A stretch of DNA of 64,000 nt from Roseateles sp. SL47 (GCF_026625885.1 NZ_CP113068.1:4836001-4900000), one strand, 5' to 3'. Positions 1 through 9,424 are shown, counted from the first letter of the stretch. Translations and numbers: made by a program. The notes: a model not told the origin generated them from the sequence alone.

Positions 1-175
1 AGGCCAGGATGGCCACCCCGGTCAGGCTTCCCAAGCCGAAAAGAAACAGCGGCAAGCCCAGCAAGAGGGCCAACGGCACCAGCAGCATGAACTGTAAAAA
101 CCCAGCGGCCAGCAAAGCCACCGCAGCCAGCCCCCAGACCGGCAACGAGCGGTCAGACTGGTTCAATACCGTCAT
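1..175 (-). CDS. Partial hydrophobic membrane protein (N-terminus only)
   Basis: The first 58 codons of a leftward gene are present and the rest lies outside the window. The start at 175 is supported by a strong Shine-Dalgarno (GGGGAGG, 7 nt upstream of ATG). After a short polar N-terminus (MTVLNQSDRS) the peptide is almost entirely hydrophobic, with two likely membrane segments (about residues 12-32 and 35-58). I do not recognise the family from this fragment. It follows tRNA-Arg on the same strand. Confidence 0.6.
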   Translation of the reverse strand, partial: MTVLNQSDRSLPVWGLAAVALLAAGFLQFMLLVPLALLLGLPLFLFGLGSLTGVAILA

Positions 176-224
176 TCTGGTCCTCCCCGACTGATGACTT
201 ATTGATCGCTTATTGATCATTTAT

Positions 225-301
225 TGGCCTGCCCGGAGGGACTCGAACCCCCGACCTGCTGCTTAGAAGGCAGCTGCTCTATCCAGTTGAGCTACGGGCA
301 G
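225..301 (-). tRNA. tRNA-Arg (anticodon UCU)
   Basis: The reverse complement folds as a 77-nt tRNA: acceptor stem CTGCCCG pairs with CGGGCAG, the discriminator is G and CCA is encoded. The anticodon loop CTTCTAA gives anticodon TCT, which reads AGA arginine codons. The T arm has the usual GGTTCGAGTCC. Just downstream (about 196-224) the unit TTATTGATC recurs imperfectly. Confidence 0.95.
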
Positions 302-327
302 ACAGACACACCAGTGCCTGAAATGAA

Positions 328-368
328 TCAGGCCCTCCCCGGCATTCCCATGCCGGCAGAGGGCCTGA
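328..368 (-). terminator. Hairpin terminator after the OPT transporter gene
   Basis: A two-part inverted repeat: outer arms TCAGGCCCTC / GAGGGCCTGA (328-337 with 359-368) and inner arms CCGGCAT / ATGCCGG (339-345 with 350-356). Read leftward it lies 41 bp after the OPT stop and is followed by a moderately T-rich stretch, so it is a plausible intrinsic terminator separating that gene from tRNA-Arg. Confidence 0.65.
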
Positions 369-408
369 ATTGTGCCATGCCGCCAGCGGTCAGCCGGCGG
401 CTGGTGGA

Positions 409-2394
409 TCAGATCAGCACGTTCACGATCGCATTGCCGATGCCCATCAGAGCCGCACCGGAAATCAGACCCGCGCAGATCGGCTCACAGCCGTCCACCC
501 AGCGGCGCCAGCCCGCCGTCCCCGGCGTCTTGTAGATCTTGGCCGCCACGAAGAAGATCATCGCGCCGATCCACATCGCGAAGGTGGACTCCGGCGGCAG
601 CACCACGCCCAGGCCGATCGACACCGACGACAGCGGAAACTTGCCGCGCGTCACCAGGCGCAGCACCTCGATCACCACGGCCGCTGCAGCGGCCAGGCCC
701 ATCGTGATCAGCGCCGAAGCCGGCAGGCTGTGCAGGCCGTTGGCAATGATATCGGCCACACCCTTCCACTGCACCGCCGCCGGCATGGCGAACTGGTCGG
801 AAATGATGGTGGCCGTGCTGCGCACGCCTTCCGCGTTCTTCGGCACGAACAGCAGGAAGAACAGCGGGACGCAGGCCAGTACACCCGCAAAAATCCCAAT
901 CACGTGGCCAATGGCCTGGTGGCGCGGCTTGCCGCCCAGCATGTAGCCCGGCTTGATGTCCGACAGCAGGTTGGCCGCGTTGGAGGCAATTTCCGCCGTC
1001 ATGCCCGCCGGCACCAGGTTGGAGGCCGGGTTGCTGCGGTCAATCGCCCCCATGGTGAACTGCGTGATCTTGGACAGCGCGCCCGTCGGCGTCCAGGAAG
1101 TCAGTGCCATCGAGTTGGTGCAGATCACCGTCAGCACGAAGATCAGCGGCAGCGACACCAGCGCCAGCGTCATCGGCACGCCAAAGAACAGGTGCCCCGT
1201 CCACGCCGACAGGAAACCAAACACCGGCACACCGACGTAGGAAATCCACAGCGGCACTTCAATGTTGGCCAGCAGGTCAGGGCCGTTGTCCTTGTTCTTC
1301 TTGCGATGGGTCAGCGACTTGAACGCATTGGTGAAGATGTCGGGCTTGGCCAGCAGGCTGGTCACCGAACCGGCCACCATCATGGCCACACCCCACCACA
1401 TCGACCACTGGTTCACGATCTCCACTCGCGAGATGGGGATCACCGTGCCAGTGGGACCCACACGCTGAACGATGTCGCCCGCGTTGATCATGATCGGCGC
1501 CAGCACCGCAAAGTTCACAAAGGCACCCAGCAGGCAGCTGGTGGCCACGGCAATGCCCATCAGGCCACCAACGCCCAGCATCGCCACATCCAGCGTCAGG
1601 CGCAGGCCCAGCACACGGAAGTCCACGCCCATGATCTTGGGAATCCACGCGTCCACCTTCACGGCCCAGCTGTAGTAGTACTGGTCCAGGCGGTCATGGA
1701 AGACCCAGGGTTCCTTCATGCCGGCCCACTGGTCCATGCGCAGCAGCTTGAACTGGATCAGCTTCATCCAGCCATCACTCACGATGGCCTGGTAGAACGC
1801 GGCCAACCCAGCCACCTTGGCCAGCAGTGCCGCCTTGTACAGGCCTTCGCCGCCCTGGCCCGTGTAGAGCGAGTCCAGCACCACGCCACAGGCGCGGCCC
1901 TCCGGGAACGGCAGTTGATCTTCGTTGATGAAGCGCCGCTTCATCGGGAAGGCCACCAGCACGCCGGTCACCGAGATCAGGACCATCCAGATCATCATCT
2001 GCCACCACGGGATGATGCGATCCACCACCAGCATGTAGGCCACCAGGCTGGAGATCAGCGGGGTCGTCACATAACCGGCCGCCGTGGCGATGGACTGGGT
2101 GCAGTTGTTCTCCAGAATGGTGTAGTCATCCGCCCAGCCCATCTGATTCAGAAGGCGGAACATGGCAAAAGCCAGAATCACCGACGTGAGCCCCACGCCC
2201 ACACTGATGCCAGTCTTGGCGCCGATGTAGAGCGACGTCGCCGCCAGCACACCGCCCAGAATGAAACCGGTCAGGCCGGAGCGCAGCGAGAGCTGCGCCA
2301 TGTCACCGCGGAAGACGTTCTTGAACCACCACTCGTCTTTTTGGGCCCGCGTCCAGGTGCGGACCTGTTCGTCCGTCAAGTGCTGTAGCGCCAT
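409..2394 (-). CDS. OPT-family oligopeptide transporter
   Basis: A 661-residue polytopic inner-membrane protein resembling the OPT (oligopeptide transporter) superfamily, which imports small peptides or metal-chelate conjugates with protons. Many hydrophobic segments run along the whole length, and family-like features include the N-terminal stretch LSLRSGLTGFILGGVLAATS and the central NIEVPLWISYVGVPVFGF. The start at 2394 (MALQHLTDEQ) is preferred over an upstream ATG because AAGGA lies about 10 nt ahead. An acyltransferase gene lies upstream on the same strand with a gap of 264 bp, so co-transcription is uncertain. The substrate cannot be told from sequence. Confidence 0.88.
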   Translation of the reverse strand: MALQHLTDEQVRTWTRAQKDEWWFKNVFRGDMAQLSLRSGLTGFILGGVLAATSLYIGAKTGISVGVGLTSVILAFAMFRLLNQMGWADDYTILENNCTQSIATAAGYVTTPLISSLVAYMLVVDRIIPWWQMMIWMVLISVTGVLVAFPMKRRFINEDQLPFPEGRACGVVLDSLYTGQGGEGLYKAALLAKVAGLAAFYQAIVSDGWMKLIQFKLLRMDQWAGMKEPWVFHDRLDQYYYSWAVKVDAWIPKIMGVDFRVLGLRLTLDVAMLGVGGLMGIAVATSCLLGAFVNFAVLAPIMINAGDIVQRVGPTGTVIPISRVEIVNQWSMWWGVAMMVAGSVTSLLAKPDIFTNAFKSLTHRKKNKDNGPDLLANIEVPLWISYVGVPVFGFLSAWTGHLFFGVPMTLALVSLPLIFVLTVICTNSMALTSWTPTGALSKITQFTMGAIDRSNPASNLVPAGMTAEIASNAANLLSDIKPGYMLGGKPRHQAIGHVIGIFAGVLACVPLFFLLFVPKNAEGVRSTATIISDQFAMPAAVQWKGVADIIANGLHSLPASALITMGLAAAAAVVIEVLRLVTRGKFPLSSVSIGLGVVLPPESTFAMWIGAMIFFVAAKIYKTPGTAGWRRWVDGCEPICAGLISGAALMGIGNAIVNVLI

Positions 2395-2658
2395 GCTGCT
2401 CGATCCTTCGTTACGCCCCTGTTCAGGCTCGTGACCAGAAAGGACGTTCTTTTGAAACAAAAAAACAGCGCGCATTGTCCCAGTCCGTCATGGGCCTGAC
2501 ATCTCCTGAAAGCAAGGGTTTCCACCTAAAGACTCCACCCAACAGCGCTGGATGTGCGAGGGCAACCCGCGCCAGTACGCTTGGACACGCAGCGGCCATG
2601 CTTGTTCACACACGCGGTTCGGTGAGTTGCCGCCGTGGGCGGTTACCGCATCAGCCGT

Positions 2659-3738
2659 TCATGCCCGTGCTGGCACCCCGATGGCCGGAGGTGCCCGGCG
2701 CAATCGGCGCATCAGAGAAGCTCGCAGCGGCTCGTCATACAAGCTCAACGCCAGTTGCGCGAGCACACCGGCCAGCAGGAAGGCCAGGACCGCCACCCAC
2801 AGGCTTGGCATATCGGTGATGTTCAGGTCCCGCGCCAGACGCAGCAGCGGCTCATGCAGCAGGTAAAACGGGTAGGACATCGCGCCCAACCACTCCAGCC
2901 CGCGCAGAATGACGCCGTGGGGCTGCACCTCGGCGGCAGCACCCAACGCCACGATGAGCGGCAGCAGCACCAGCAGGCACACCAGATCGAACACCGGTTC
3001 ATGCCGCCACCACGGACACATCAGGATGGCCAGCAGCACCAGCATCGGCAGCATCCAATGCACTTGAGGCAGCCGACGGTGGATGCCGCTGCGGCAGATG
3101 CACATCCCCACCACAAACGGGAAAGCCACCCGTACAAAGCCCAGTACGAAATTGCGGGGCCCGTCAAAGCCGATGGGGTCCACGCCGTGCTGCAACAGCA
3201 CCGCCCCTGCCAGCGCCACACCCAAAGCCCCCACCACGGCTGTCACAGCGCCGGGCTTGAGCCGCTGACCGTACTTGGTGTGCAAGCCGTAAGCCGCATT
3301 GGCACAGAGTTCGAAGAACAGCGACCAGATCGGGTTGTTCACCGGATACGCCTGGAACTGATACTTCAGCCCTGCGGGCAGCAGCACGAAGGCGGAGCCA
3401 ATCAGCACCAGGGTCTGCTTCCAGGCCAGATCCCCGCGCAGCAGCGCCAGCAACAGCACCCCGGCCCCCAAGGCAATGCCCAGCGCGATCATCGGGTAGA
3501 GACGAATCAGCCGGACCGCAAAGAAACGTTGGATCGACATGCCAGGCAGCTTGCGGTCATAAGCAAAGGCCACCACGAAGCCGCTCAGGCAGAAGAAGAA
3601 GTCCACTGCCAGAGAGGCATGAAAGGGTTTGTAGCCCAGCTTGAGCAGTTGGCTGGCATGCAGCACCGCCACGCACAGCGCGGCCACACCACGCATGCCA
3701 TCGAGCACCACATACCGCTTTGTGTCCTGATCCAGCAT
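2659..3738 (-). CDS. Acyltransferase-3 family membrane protein (OafA/YrhL-like)
   Basis: A 359-residue protein with about ten hydrophobic segments. It opens with the family signature region (VVLDGMRGVAALCVAVLHAS), including the conserved arginine and histidine, and an FFFCLSGFVVAF segment. Such enzymes O-acylate surface polysaccharides or other exported glycans in the inner membrane. The start at 3738 (MLDQDTKRY) has GGGAGG about 10 nt upstream. No polysaccharide genes lie next to it, so the acceptor is unknown. A second member of the family lies at 38911. Confidence 0.85.
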   Translation of the reverse strand: MLDQDTKRYVVLDGMRGVAALCVAVLHASQLLKLGYKPFHASLAVDFFFCLSGFVVAFAYDRKLPGMSIQRFFAVRLIRLYPMIALGIALGAGVLLLALLRGDLAWKQTLVLIGSAFVLLPAGLKYQFQAYPVNNPIWSLFFELCANAAYGLHTKYGQRLKPGAVTAVVGALGVALAGAVLLQHGVDPIGFDGPRNFVLGFVRVAFPFVVGMCICRSGIHRRLPQVHWMLPMLVLLAILMCPWWRHEPVFDLVCLLVLLPLIVALGAAAEVQPHGVILRGLEWLGAMSYPFYLLHEPLLRLARDLNITDMPSLWVAVLAFLLAGVLAQLALSLYDEPLRASLMRRLRRAPPAIGVPARA

Positions 3739-3869
3739 GGGCAATGCCTCCCAGCAGCCTGAGACGGGCCCACGCCCATCTGCATGCACCCCGGCAGCAC
3801 CGCCCCTGCGGACACATTGCAAAGATGCAGGACACATCTTGCACCTTCATTGCTGCAACGCAGCAAGCG

Positions 3870-4790
3870 TTACCCCCCCATTTGCTGGGACATCGGCCCC
3901 GCACCCGGCGCCGCTTGCAACTCTTCGATGGTGGACAGCAACTGGCGCAGCAGTGGGGAGGTGTCTTCTCGCAGGTAGAAGCAATAAAGCTCCATCGTGG
4001 CCGGTGTACGCGATGCAAGCTTGCGGTACACAACGCCGGGGAAATGCACGTTGGTCATCGAGGCCGGCACCAGGGACACGCCTGCACCGGTCGACGCCAG
4101 CAAGGTGGCCGTGACCACATCGCTGGCCGGCGGCGCAAAGCGCGGCTCAAAGCCATGGGCGCGGCACAGGTCCAGCGCGGTGGCCACGGCGGCAGGCGCG
4201 CTGCCGGTGAGAAAGGTCTGGTCCCTCAGTGCGGCCACGTCAATGCGCCGGTGCGCCGCCAGTGGATGGTCCGACGCCAGCGCCAGCAGCAGCGGCTCGC
4301 TGCCCACCCGTTTCACCTCGATGTCGGGCTCTTCCGGCAACAGCCGTTCGAACACCACCTGCACGCGCCCCTGGCGCAGGGCCGGAATCTGGGCGGGGGT
4401 CTGAGCATGGTGCAGCAGCAACTCCACCTCCGGATGAGACCGGCGGAACGCCCGGAGCACCTCGGGCACCAGCCCAAACACTGCCGACCCATACACACCC
4501 ACGTGCAACTGGCCGATCTGGCCCTGCGCCACCCGACGGGTCTGCTCCGCAGCCTGATCCAACTGCCCCAGCAGGCCTCGGGCGTGCCGCAGCAGTTCTT
4601 CCCCCGCCGCATTCAACTCCATGCCACGCGGGGTGCGCCGAAACAGGCTCACCCCCAGCGCACTCTCCAGTTGCTGGATCTGCCGTGTCAGTGGCGGCTG
4701 CGACAGCTTGAGCCGCTCGGCCGCCCGGCCAATATGCTGTTCCTCCGCCACGGCGACGAAGTAGGTGAGCTGGCGAATGTCGATGCGCAT
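3870..4790 (-). CDS. LysR-family transcriptional regulator
   Basis: A 306-residue protein with the usual LysR layout: winged helix-turn-helix at residues 1-60 (RQLTYFVAVAEEQHIGRAAE...PPLTRQIQQLE) and a LysR substrate-binding domain from about residue 90. The chosen start (MRIDIRQLTYF) matches the family N-terminus; an ATG 12 codons upstream is less likely. It is divergent from the uronate dehydrogenase/TRAP genes, the typical position of a LysR activator of that operon. The inducer is presumably a uronic acid or its lactone (inference). Confidence 0.9.
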   Translation of the reverse strand: MRIDIRQLTYFVAVAEEQHIGRAAERLKLSQPPLTRQIQQLESALGVSLFRRTPRGMELNAAGEELLRHARGLLGQLDQAAEQTRRVAQGQIGQLHVGVYGSAVFGLVPEVLRAFRRSHPEVELLLHHAQTPAQIPALRQGRVQVVFERLLPEEPDIEVKRVGSEPLLLALASDHPLAAHRRIDVAALRDQTFLTGSAPAAVATALDLCRAHGFEPRFAPPASDVVTATLLASTGAGVSLVPASMTNVHFPGVVYRKLASRTPATMELYCFYLREDTSPLLRQLLSTIEELQAAPGAGPMSQQMGG

Positions 4791-4797
4791 TACCGAT

Positions 4798-4814
4798 TGG
4801 GTATTGAAGACCCA
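4798..4814. promoter_or_regulatory. Candidate LysR operator between regulator and udh
   Basis: TGGGT and ACCCA flank a 7-nt centre (ATTGAAG) just 8 bp upstream of the LysR start codon, in the 95-bp divergent intergenic region. Size and position fit a LysR-type binding site serving both autoregulation and the rightward operon. There is no biochemical support. Confidence 0.45.
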
Positions 4815-4885
4815 CAAAAAAAGCACTGGATTGCATGATCGCGCTTTTGGACACTCGCCCGAAACGCTGTTTTAAAAATTTACGC

Positions 4886-5713
4886 ATGACGCCCTCCTCC
4901 GCTGACGCACCCATGCTGGACACCCTGTTGCTGACCGGTGCGGCCGGCACCATCGGCAAGATGCTGCGCGAGCCGCTGGGCCGCCTCTGCCGCCGGCTGA
5001 TCCTGAGCGATCGCCATCCCCTGGGCCTGTCGCTGGCGGCCCATGAAGAAGACCACCCCTGTGACCTGACCGACCGCGTGGCCGTCCAGCGCCTGCTGGA
5101 AGGTGTGGATGCCGTGGTGCACATGGGCGCCTGTTCGGTCGAAGCGCCGTTTGAGCAGATGGCTCGCGCGAATCTGGACGGCGTCTTCCACCTGTATGAA
5201 GCCGCCCGGCTGGCCGGCACGCGCCGGGTGGTGTTTGCCAGTTCCAACCATGTGACCGGCTGTTATCCGCAAGGCCACTTACTGGACCCCTCCGACCCGG
5301 CGCGGCCCGATGGCTATTACGGGGTGACCAAGCTGTTTGGTGAAGGCATGGCCCAGTTGTACTGGTACCGCTATGGGGTGGAATCGGTCTGCCTGCGCAT
5401 TGGCACCTGCCTGCCGGAGCCGCCGGACCGCCGCGCCCTCTCCACCTGGTTGAGCCCGCGTGATCTGTTCAGCCTGGTGGAGGCGTCGATCACCACGCCG
5501 GGCGTTGGCTGCCTGGTCACCTACGCCATCTCCCGCAACCCCGCCCGCTGGTACACCGAGGCCGGATGGGCCCAACTCGGCTACCAGCCCCAGGACAGTG
5601 CCGAACCCTGGCGCAGCCAGGTGGGTGATGTGGTGTTTCCGGAGGGCAGCCTGATGGCGCGATTGCAAGGGGGCAGCTTCCTGGGCATCGGCCCCTTCGA
5701 TCCGCCAGGCTAG
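4886..5713 (+). CDS. udh: NAD-dependent epimerase/dehydratase, probable uronate dehydrogenase
   Basis: A 275-residue short-chain dehydrogenase of the extended type, close in length to bacterial uronate dehydrogenases, which oxidise galacturonate or glucuronate to the aldarolactone with NAD+. The nucleotide-binding motif GAAGTIG is at residues 18-24 and the catalytic YxxxK (YGVTK) at 145-149. SSNHVTG and the closing region resemble Udh. The start is uncertain: neither 4886 nor 4913 has a good ribosome site. A TRAP transporter follows on the same strand 70 bp later and a LysR gene is divergent, supporting a sugar-acid role. A general NAD-dependent epimerase remains possible. Confidence 0.75.
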   Translation: MTPSSADAPMLDTLLLTGAAGTIGKMLREPLGRLCRRLILSDRHPLGLSLAAHEEDHPCDLTDRVAVQRLLEGVDAVVHMGACSVEAPFEQMARANLDGVFHLYEAARLAGTRRVVFASSNHVTGCYPQGHLLDPSDPARPDGYYGVTKLFGEGMAQLYWYRYGVESVCLRIGTCLPEPPDRRALSTWLSPRDLFSLVEASITTPGVGCLVTYAISRNPARWYTEAGWAQLGYQPQDSAEPWRSQVGDVVFPEGSLMARLQGGSFLGIGPFDPPG

Positions 5714-5783
5714 CCCCGCGCGGCGCCCTCCACCCCCCGTCATCCTCGCATCCATTCCAACAAGACCTCCGGAGACAACGACG

Positions 5784-6812
5784 ATGCCCAATACCCTGAC
5801 CCTGCGCAGGCCTGCAAAAGCGTGCCTCGCCCGGCCCCTGGCGCCGAACCTGGCACTGACCCTTGCGCTGATCTTGACGCTGATGGCCACCCCATTCGCG
5901 CAGGCGGCGGAGTTCCGTTCGGCCGATGTCCACAACAGCGACGACTACCCCACCGTCGCGGCCGTCAAGCACATGAGCGAGCTGCTGAGCCAGCGCAGCG
6001 CCGGGCGGTTCAAGATCAAGGTCTTTAACAAGAGTGCGCTGGGCACCGAGAAGGAGACCCTGGACCAGCTCAAGATCGGTGCGCTGGAGATGAACCGGGT
6101 GAACATCAGTTCCCTCAACTCCATCTGCCCGAAGAGCCTGGTACCGACCATGCCCTTCCTGTTCAATTCGGTGGCCCACATGCGCAAGGTGCTGGACGGC
6201 CCGGTGGGCGAGGAGATTCTCAAAGGCTGTGAGTCGCAGGGCATGATCGGCCTGGCGTTCTACGACAGCGGCTCGCGCTCCATCTACGCCAAGAAACCGG
6301 TCCGCACGCCGGCCGACAGCAAGGGGTTGAAGATCCGCGTGCAGCAGTCGGAGCTGTGGGTGGCCATTGCAACCGCCATTGGCGCCAACGCCACCCCCAT
6401 GCCCACCAGCGAGATCTACACCGCGCTCAAGACCGGTTTGATCGATGCGGCGGAGAACAACATCCCCTCCTACGCCGGCTTCAAACACTACGAAGCGGTG
6501 AAGGTGTTCTCGTTGACCGAGCATTCCATGGCGCCCGAGGTGCTGCTCATGTCCAAGCTGGTGTGGGACAAGCTTCCCAAGGCCGATCAGGACCTGTTCC
6601 GCGCCGCCGCCAAGGAGTCGGTCGCTTTCCAGCGCCAGCGGTGGGATGAGCAGGAGGCCAAGGACAAGGCCCTGGTGCAGAAGGCCGGCTCGCAAATCAT
6701 CACGGATGTGGACAAGGCCGCGTTCAAGGCCGCCATGGCGCCGGTGTATGCCAGGTTCATCAACACCCCGGACCTGCAGCGCCTGGTCAAGGCCGTTCAG
6801 GACACGCCATGA
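5784..6812 (+). CDS. dctP: TRAP transporter periplasmic substrate-binding protein (DctP family)
   Basis: A 342-residue periplasmic solute receptor. The N-terminus is a signal peptide with probable cleavage after AQA (residue 41). The mature part has DctP features: an early [16 protein letters not shown] stretch, the [20 protein letters not shown] segment, and the arginine-containing region [14 protein letters not shown] thought to bind the substrate carboxylate. GGAG lies ahead of the ATG. It overlaps dctQ by 4 bp. Context suggests uronic acids as ligand; this is inference. Confidence 0.92.
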   Translation: MPNTLTLRRPAKACLARPLAPNLALTLALILTLMATPFAQAAEFRSADVHNSDDYPTVAAVKHMSELLSQRSAGRFKIKVFNKSALGTEKETLDQLKIGALEMNRVNISSLNSICPKSLVPTMPFLFNSVAHMRKVLDGPVGEEILKGCESQGMIGLAFYDSGSRSIYAKKPVRTPADSKGLKIRVQQSELWVAIATAIGANATPMPTSEIYTALKTGLIDAAENNIPSYAGFKHYEAVKVFSLTEHSMAPEVLLMSKLVWDKLPKADQDLFRAAAKESVAFQRQRWDEQEAKDKALVQKAGSQIITDVDKAAFKAAMAPVYARFINTPDLQRLVKAVQDTP

Positions 6813-7336
6813 GCGCCTCCATCACGGCCCTGGGCCCGGTGGCGCATCCCTACACCCGACTCTGCGCCTGGCTGTCCCGGATCAGCCTGATGGCGGCGGT
6901 GGTCATGCTGGTGGGCATCATCGTGGCGGTACAGGTGCAGGTGGTTGGCCGCTACCTGTTCAACAACACACCCACCTGGGCCGAAGGCCTGGCGTTGCAA
7001 CTGGTGCTGTACGTCACCGCGCTGGGGGTGGCGGTGGGCGTGCGCGATGCCGGCCACATCGGCCTGGAGTCGCTGGCGGTGCTGCTGCCCGAGGCGTGGC
7101 GGCAGCGGCTGGAACTGCTCATCCACGCGCTGGTGGCAGCATTTGGCGCGCTCATGACCTGGAGCGGCTGGACCTGGACCCGCCTCAAATGGGATGAACT
7201 CGACCCGATGCTCGGCGTGCCGGTGGGCCTGGACTATCTCGCGCTGGTGATCGCAGGCGTGCTGATTGTGCTGTTCTCGATTGAACACATCGTGGCGCTG
7301 ATCCGCCATGAAGAGGTGGTGCCCTCATGGAACTGA
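6809..7336 (+). CDS. dctQ: TRAP transporter small permease subunit (DctQ family)
   Basis: A 175-residue inner-membrane protein with four hydrophobic segments, the standard DctQ form. It pairs with DctM to form the sodium-driven TRAP permease. Its start overlaps the dctP stop by 4 bp (ATGA), and its end overlaps dctM by 10 bp, so translation of the three genes is probably coupled. Confidence 0.92.
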   Translation: MSASITALGPVAHPYTRLCAWLSRISLMAAVVMLVGIIVAVQVQVVGRYLFNNTPTWAEGLALQLVLYVTALGVAVGVRDAGHIGLESLAVLLPEAWRQRLELLIHALVAAFGALMTWSGWTWTRLKWDELDPMLGVPVGLDYLALVIAGVLIVLFSIEHIVALIRHEEVVPSWN

Positions 7337-8628
7337 CGGTCCTGCTTGTGAGCTTTGCGGTGCTGCTGGTGATGGGCGTTCCGGTGGCTTTTTCCATCGG
7401 CCTGGCCTCGGTGGCCACCATCGTGGCGGCGGGCCTGCCGATTGCGGTGGTGTTTCAGAAGATGGTCGGCGGCATGCAGGTCTTTTCCTTCCTCGCCATC
7501 CCGTTCTTCATCTTCGCCGGTGAGCTGATGCTCTACGGCGGCATTGCCGACCGCATCGTGCGCTTTGCCAATTCCCTCGTCGGCCATGTGCGCGGCGGGC
7601 TGGGCATGAGCAACGTGCTGGGCTGCACCCTGTTCGGCGGCGTCGCAGGGTCTCCGCTGGCCGATGTGTCGGCCATGGGGTCGGTGATGATTCCGCTGAT
7701 GAAGAAGGAGGGCTACGACGCCGACTATGCGGTGAATGTCACCACCCATGCAGCGCTGGTGGGTGCGCTGATGCCCACGTCCCACAACCTGATCATCTTC
7801 ACGCTGGCCACCACCGGCATTGCCTCGGTGAGTGTGTTCAGCCTGATTCTGGCCGGTGTCATTCCCGCGCTGCTGCTCACCCTCTGCAACCTCGCCGCTG
7901 CCTATTACGTGGCCGTGAAGCGCGGCTACAGCACCCACGGCCGGTTCCCCGGATGGAAGGAAGTGCTGCTGGCCCTGCTGGGCGCCTTGCCGGGCCTGCT
8001 GGTGGTGGTGATCATCCTGGCGGGCATTCTGTCGGGCATCTTCACTGCCACGGAGTCCGCAGCCACCGCCGTGTTCTGGGCGCTGCTGGTGACGGTGCTG
8101 GCCTATCGCAGCCTGAGCTGGGAGCACTTTCTGAAGGCCTGTGCCAAGGCCTGCAAAACCACCGGGGTGGTGTTGTTCCTCATCGGCATCTCCTCGGCCT
8201 TCGGCTACTTCATGGCGCTGTATGAGGTGCCCCAGAAGACCGGCGAGCTGATGAAGGCCGTCAGCTCCGAGCCCTGGATCATCTTCCTGATGATCAATGT
8301 GCTGCTGTTTGTGCTGGGCACCTTCCTGGACATGGCCGCCACCATCCTCATCTGCACGCCGATCTTTCTGCCGATTGCGGCGCACTTCGGCATGGACCCG
8401 GTGCAGTTCGGCATCGTCATGCTCATCAACTGCGCCCTGGGCCTCAACACCCCACCCGTGGGTGTCACGCAGTTTGTGGGCTGCGCCATCGGGGGGGTGT
8501 CCGTGGGGCAGGTGATGCGGTCGATCTTGCCGTTTTACGGCGCACTGGGTGTGACCTTGCTGCTGGTGACCTATGTGCCGGCGTTCTCGTTGTGGCTGCC
8601 GAGGCTCTTGAATCCGGCTGCGGGCTGA
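7327..8628 (+). CDS. dctM: TRAP transporter large permease subunit (DctM family)
   Basis: A 433-residue protein with about twelve membrane segments, the ion-coupled translocation subunit of the TRAP system. Family features include FSFLAIPFFIFAGELM near residue 60, GGLGMSNVLGCTLFGGVAGS and the C-terminal GLNTPPVGVTQFV. It completes the dctPQM set following the dehydrogenase. Confidence 0.93.
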   Translation: MELTVLLVSFAVLLVMGVPVAFSIGLASVATIVAAGLPIAVVFQKMVGGMQVFSFLAIPFFIFAGELMLYGGIADRIVRFANSLVGHVRGGLGMSNVLGCTLFGGVAGSPLADVSAMGSVMIPLMKKEGYDADYAVNVTTHAALVGALMPTSHNLIIFTLATTGIASVSVFSLILAGVIPALLLTLCNLAAAYYVAVKRGYSTHGRFPGWKEVLLALLGALPGLLVVVIILAGILSGIFTATESAATAVFWALLVTVLAYRSLSWEHFLKACAKACKTTGVVLFLIGISSAFGYFMALYEVPQKTGELMKAVSSEPWIIFLMINVLLFVLGTFLDMAATILICTPIFLPIAAHFGMDPVQFGIVMLINCALGLNTPPVGVTQFVGCAIGGVSVGQVMRSILPFYGALGVTLLLVTYVPAFSLWLPRLLNPAAG

Positions 8629-8657
8629 CCGCCGCGTACGCATCGCTGCGTCCGAGC

Positions 8658-8675
8658 CGCTGTGGAACCACAGCG
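8658..8675. terminator. Stem-loop after dctM
   Basis: A perfect inverted repeat, CGCTGTGG and CCACAGCG, separated by AA, 29 bp after the dctM stop. A smaller ACGCA/TGCGT hairpin precedes it (about 8637-8650). There is no T tract, so it may be a mRNA 3' end stabiliser or a weak terminator. Confidence 0.4.
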
Positions 8676-8690
8676 CTGCGGGCCTTGCCC

Positions 8691-8727
8691 AGAAGATGAG
8701 AACAGTTCTTATCTTCTCGTCTACAAT
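8691..8727 (+). promoter_or_regulatory. 27-bp palindrome and -10 box ahead of fecI (Fur-like operator)
   Basis: Thirteen-base arms AGAAGATGAGAAC and GTTCTTATCTTCT flank a single central A (8691-8717); 12 of 13 positions are symmetric. A -10-like TACAAT follows at 8722-8727, so the palindrome covers the -35 side of the probable promoter. The central 19 bases share 11 with the classical 19-bp Fur box by my hand count. Position ahead of a FecI-type sigma factor makes an iron or other metal repressor site plausible. Confidence 0.55.
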
Positions 8728-8917
8728 CCTGCCGATTGGGCACAGCCAGCCGTTGCATTTGCAGATCGGACCAGCCGGAGGCCTCGTCTTGATCTGCCAC
8801 TTCGGGTCCCGTCATGTCCTGCCTCCGCCTGCCGGGCCGGCTTCACGCCGGTTCGTTGTTGTGTCACTGCCTCACCGCCGCGCTCCGCGCTGACCGCCCT
8901 CACGGGGGACACGCGCC

Positions 8918-9424
8918 ATGAGTGGCGCCGAACCCGCTGTGCTGAGCCATGAGGGCCTCTATCGGGCGCACCGCTCCTGGCTCACGGACTGGCTGCGTCG
9001 CCGCCTGGGCCCGTGCTCGGACCGGGCGGCGGATTTCATGCACGACACCTTCGTGCGGCTGCTTCAGGCCGGCGACCGCCCGCCCATGCTGGCCCAGCCC
9101 CGTGCCTACCTGACGACCATCGCCCGCGGCCTGGTGGTGGACCATTTCCGCCGCCAGGACCTGGAGCGGGCATATCTGCAGGAGCTGGCCGCCCTCCCCC
9201 CGGACCTGCATCCCTCGCCGGAAGAGCGCGCGGTGTTGATGGAGACCCTGCTCACCCTGGACCGGTTGCTGACCGGCCTGGGGCCCAAGGTGCGGGAAGC
9301 CTTCCTTCTGGCGCAACTGGAGGGCTGGGACCATGCGCAGATAGCCCAGCATCTGGGCGTGTCGGTCAGCAGCGTCAAGAAGTACATGCACAAGGCGGTG
9401 GTCCAGTGTCTGATGCAGTTGTGA
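8918..9424 (+). CDS. fecI: FecI-family extracytoplasmic-function sigma factor
   Basis: A 168-residue ECF sigma factor. Region 2 (YRAHRSWLTDWLRRRLG...ADFMHDTFVRLL) and region 4 (VREAFLLAQLEGWDHAQIAQHLGVSVSSVKKYMHKA) are clear. FecI-type factors direct RNA polymerase to the promoter of their cognate TonB receptor when the FecR partner signals ligand binding. fecR follows with an overlap, then the receptor. Leader length from the palindrome is about 190 bp. Confidence 0.93.
   Translation: MSGAEPAVLSHEGLYRAHRSWLTDWLRRRLGPCSDRAADFMHDTFVRLLQAGDRPPMLAQPRAYLTTIARGLVVDHFRRQDLERAYLQELAALPPDLHPSPEERAVLMETLLTLDRLLTGLGPKVREAFLLAQLEGWDHAQIAQHLGVSVSSVKKYMHKAVVQCLMQL

Noticed and set aside
370..2388. A 672-codon rightward open frame opposite the OPT transporter gene
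   Set aside because: It has the His/Arg/Gln-rich composition of an antisense shadow in GC-rich DNA, and the opposite strand codes for a clear polytopic transporter.
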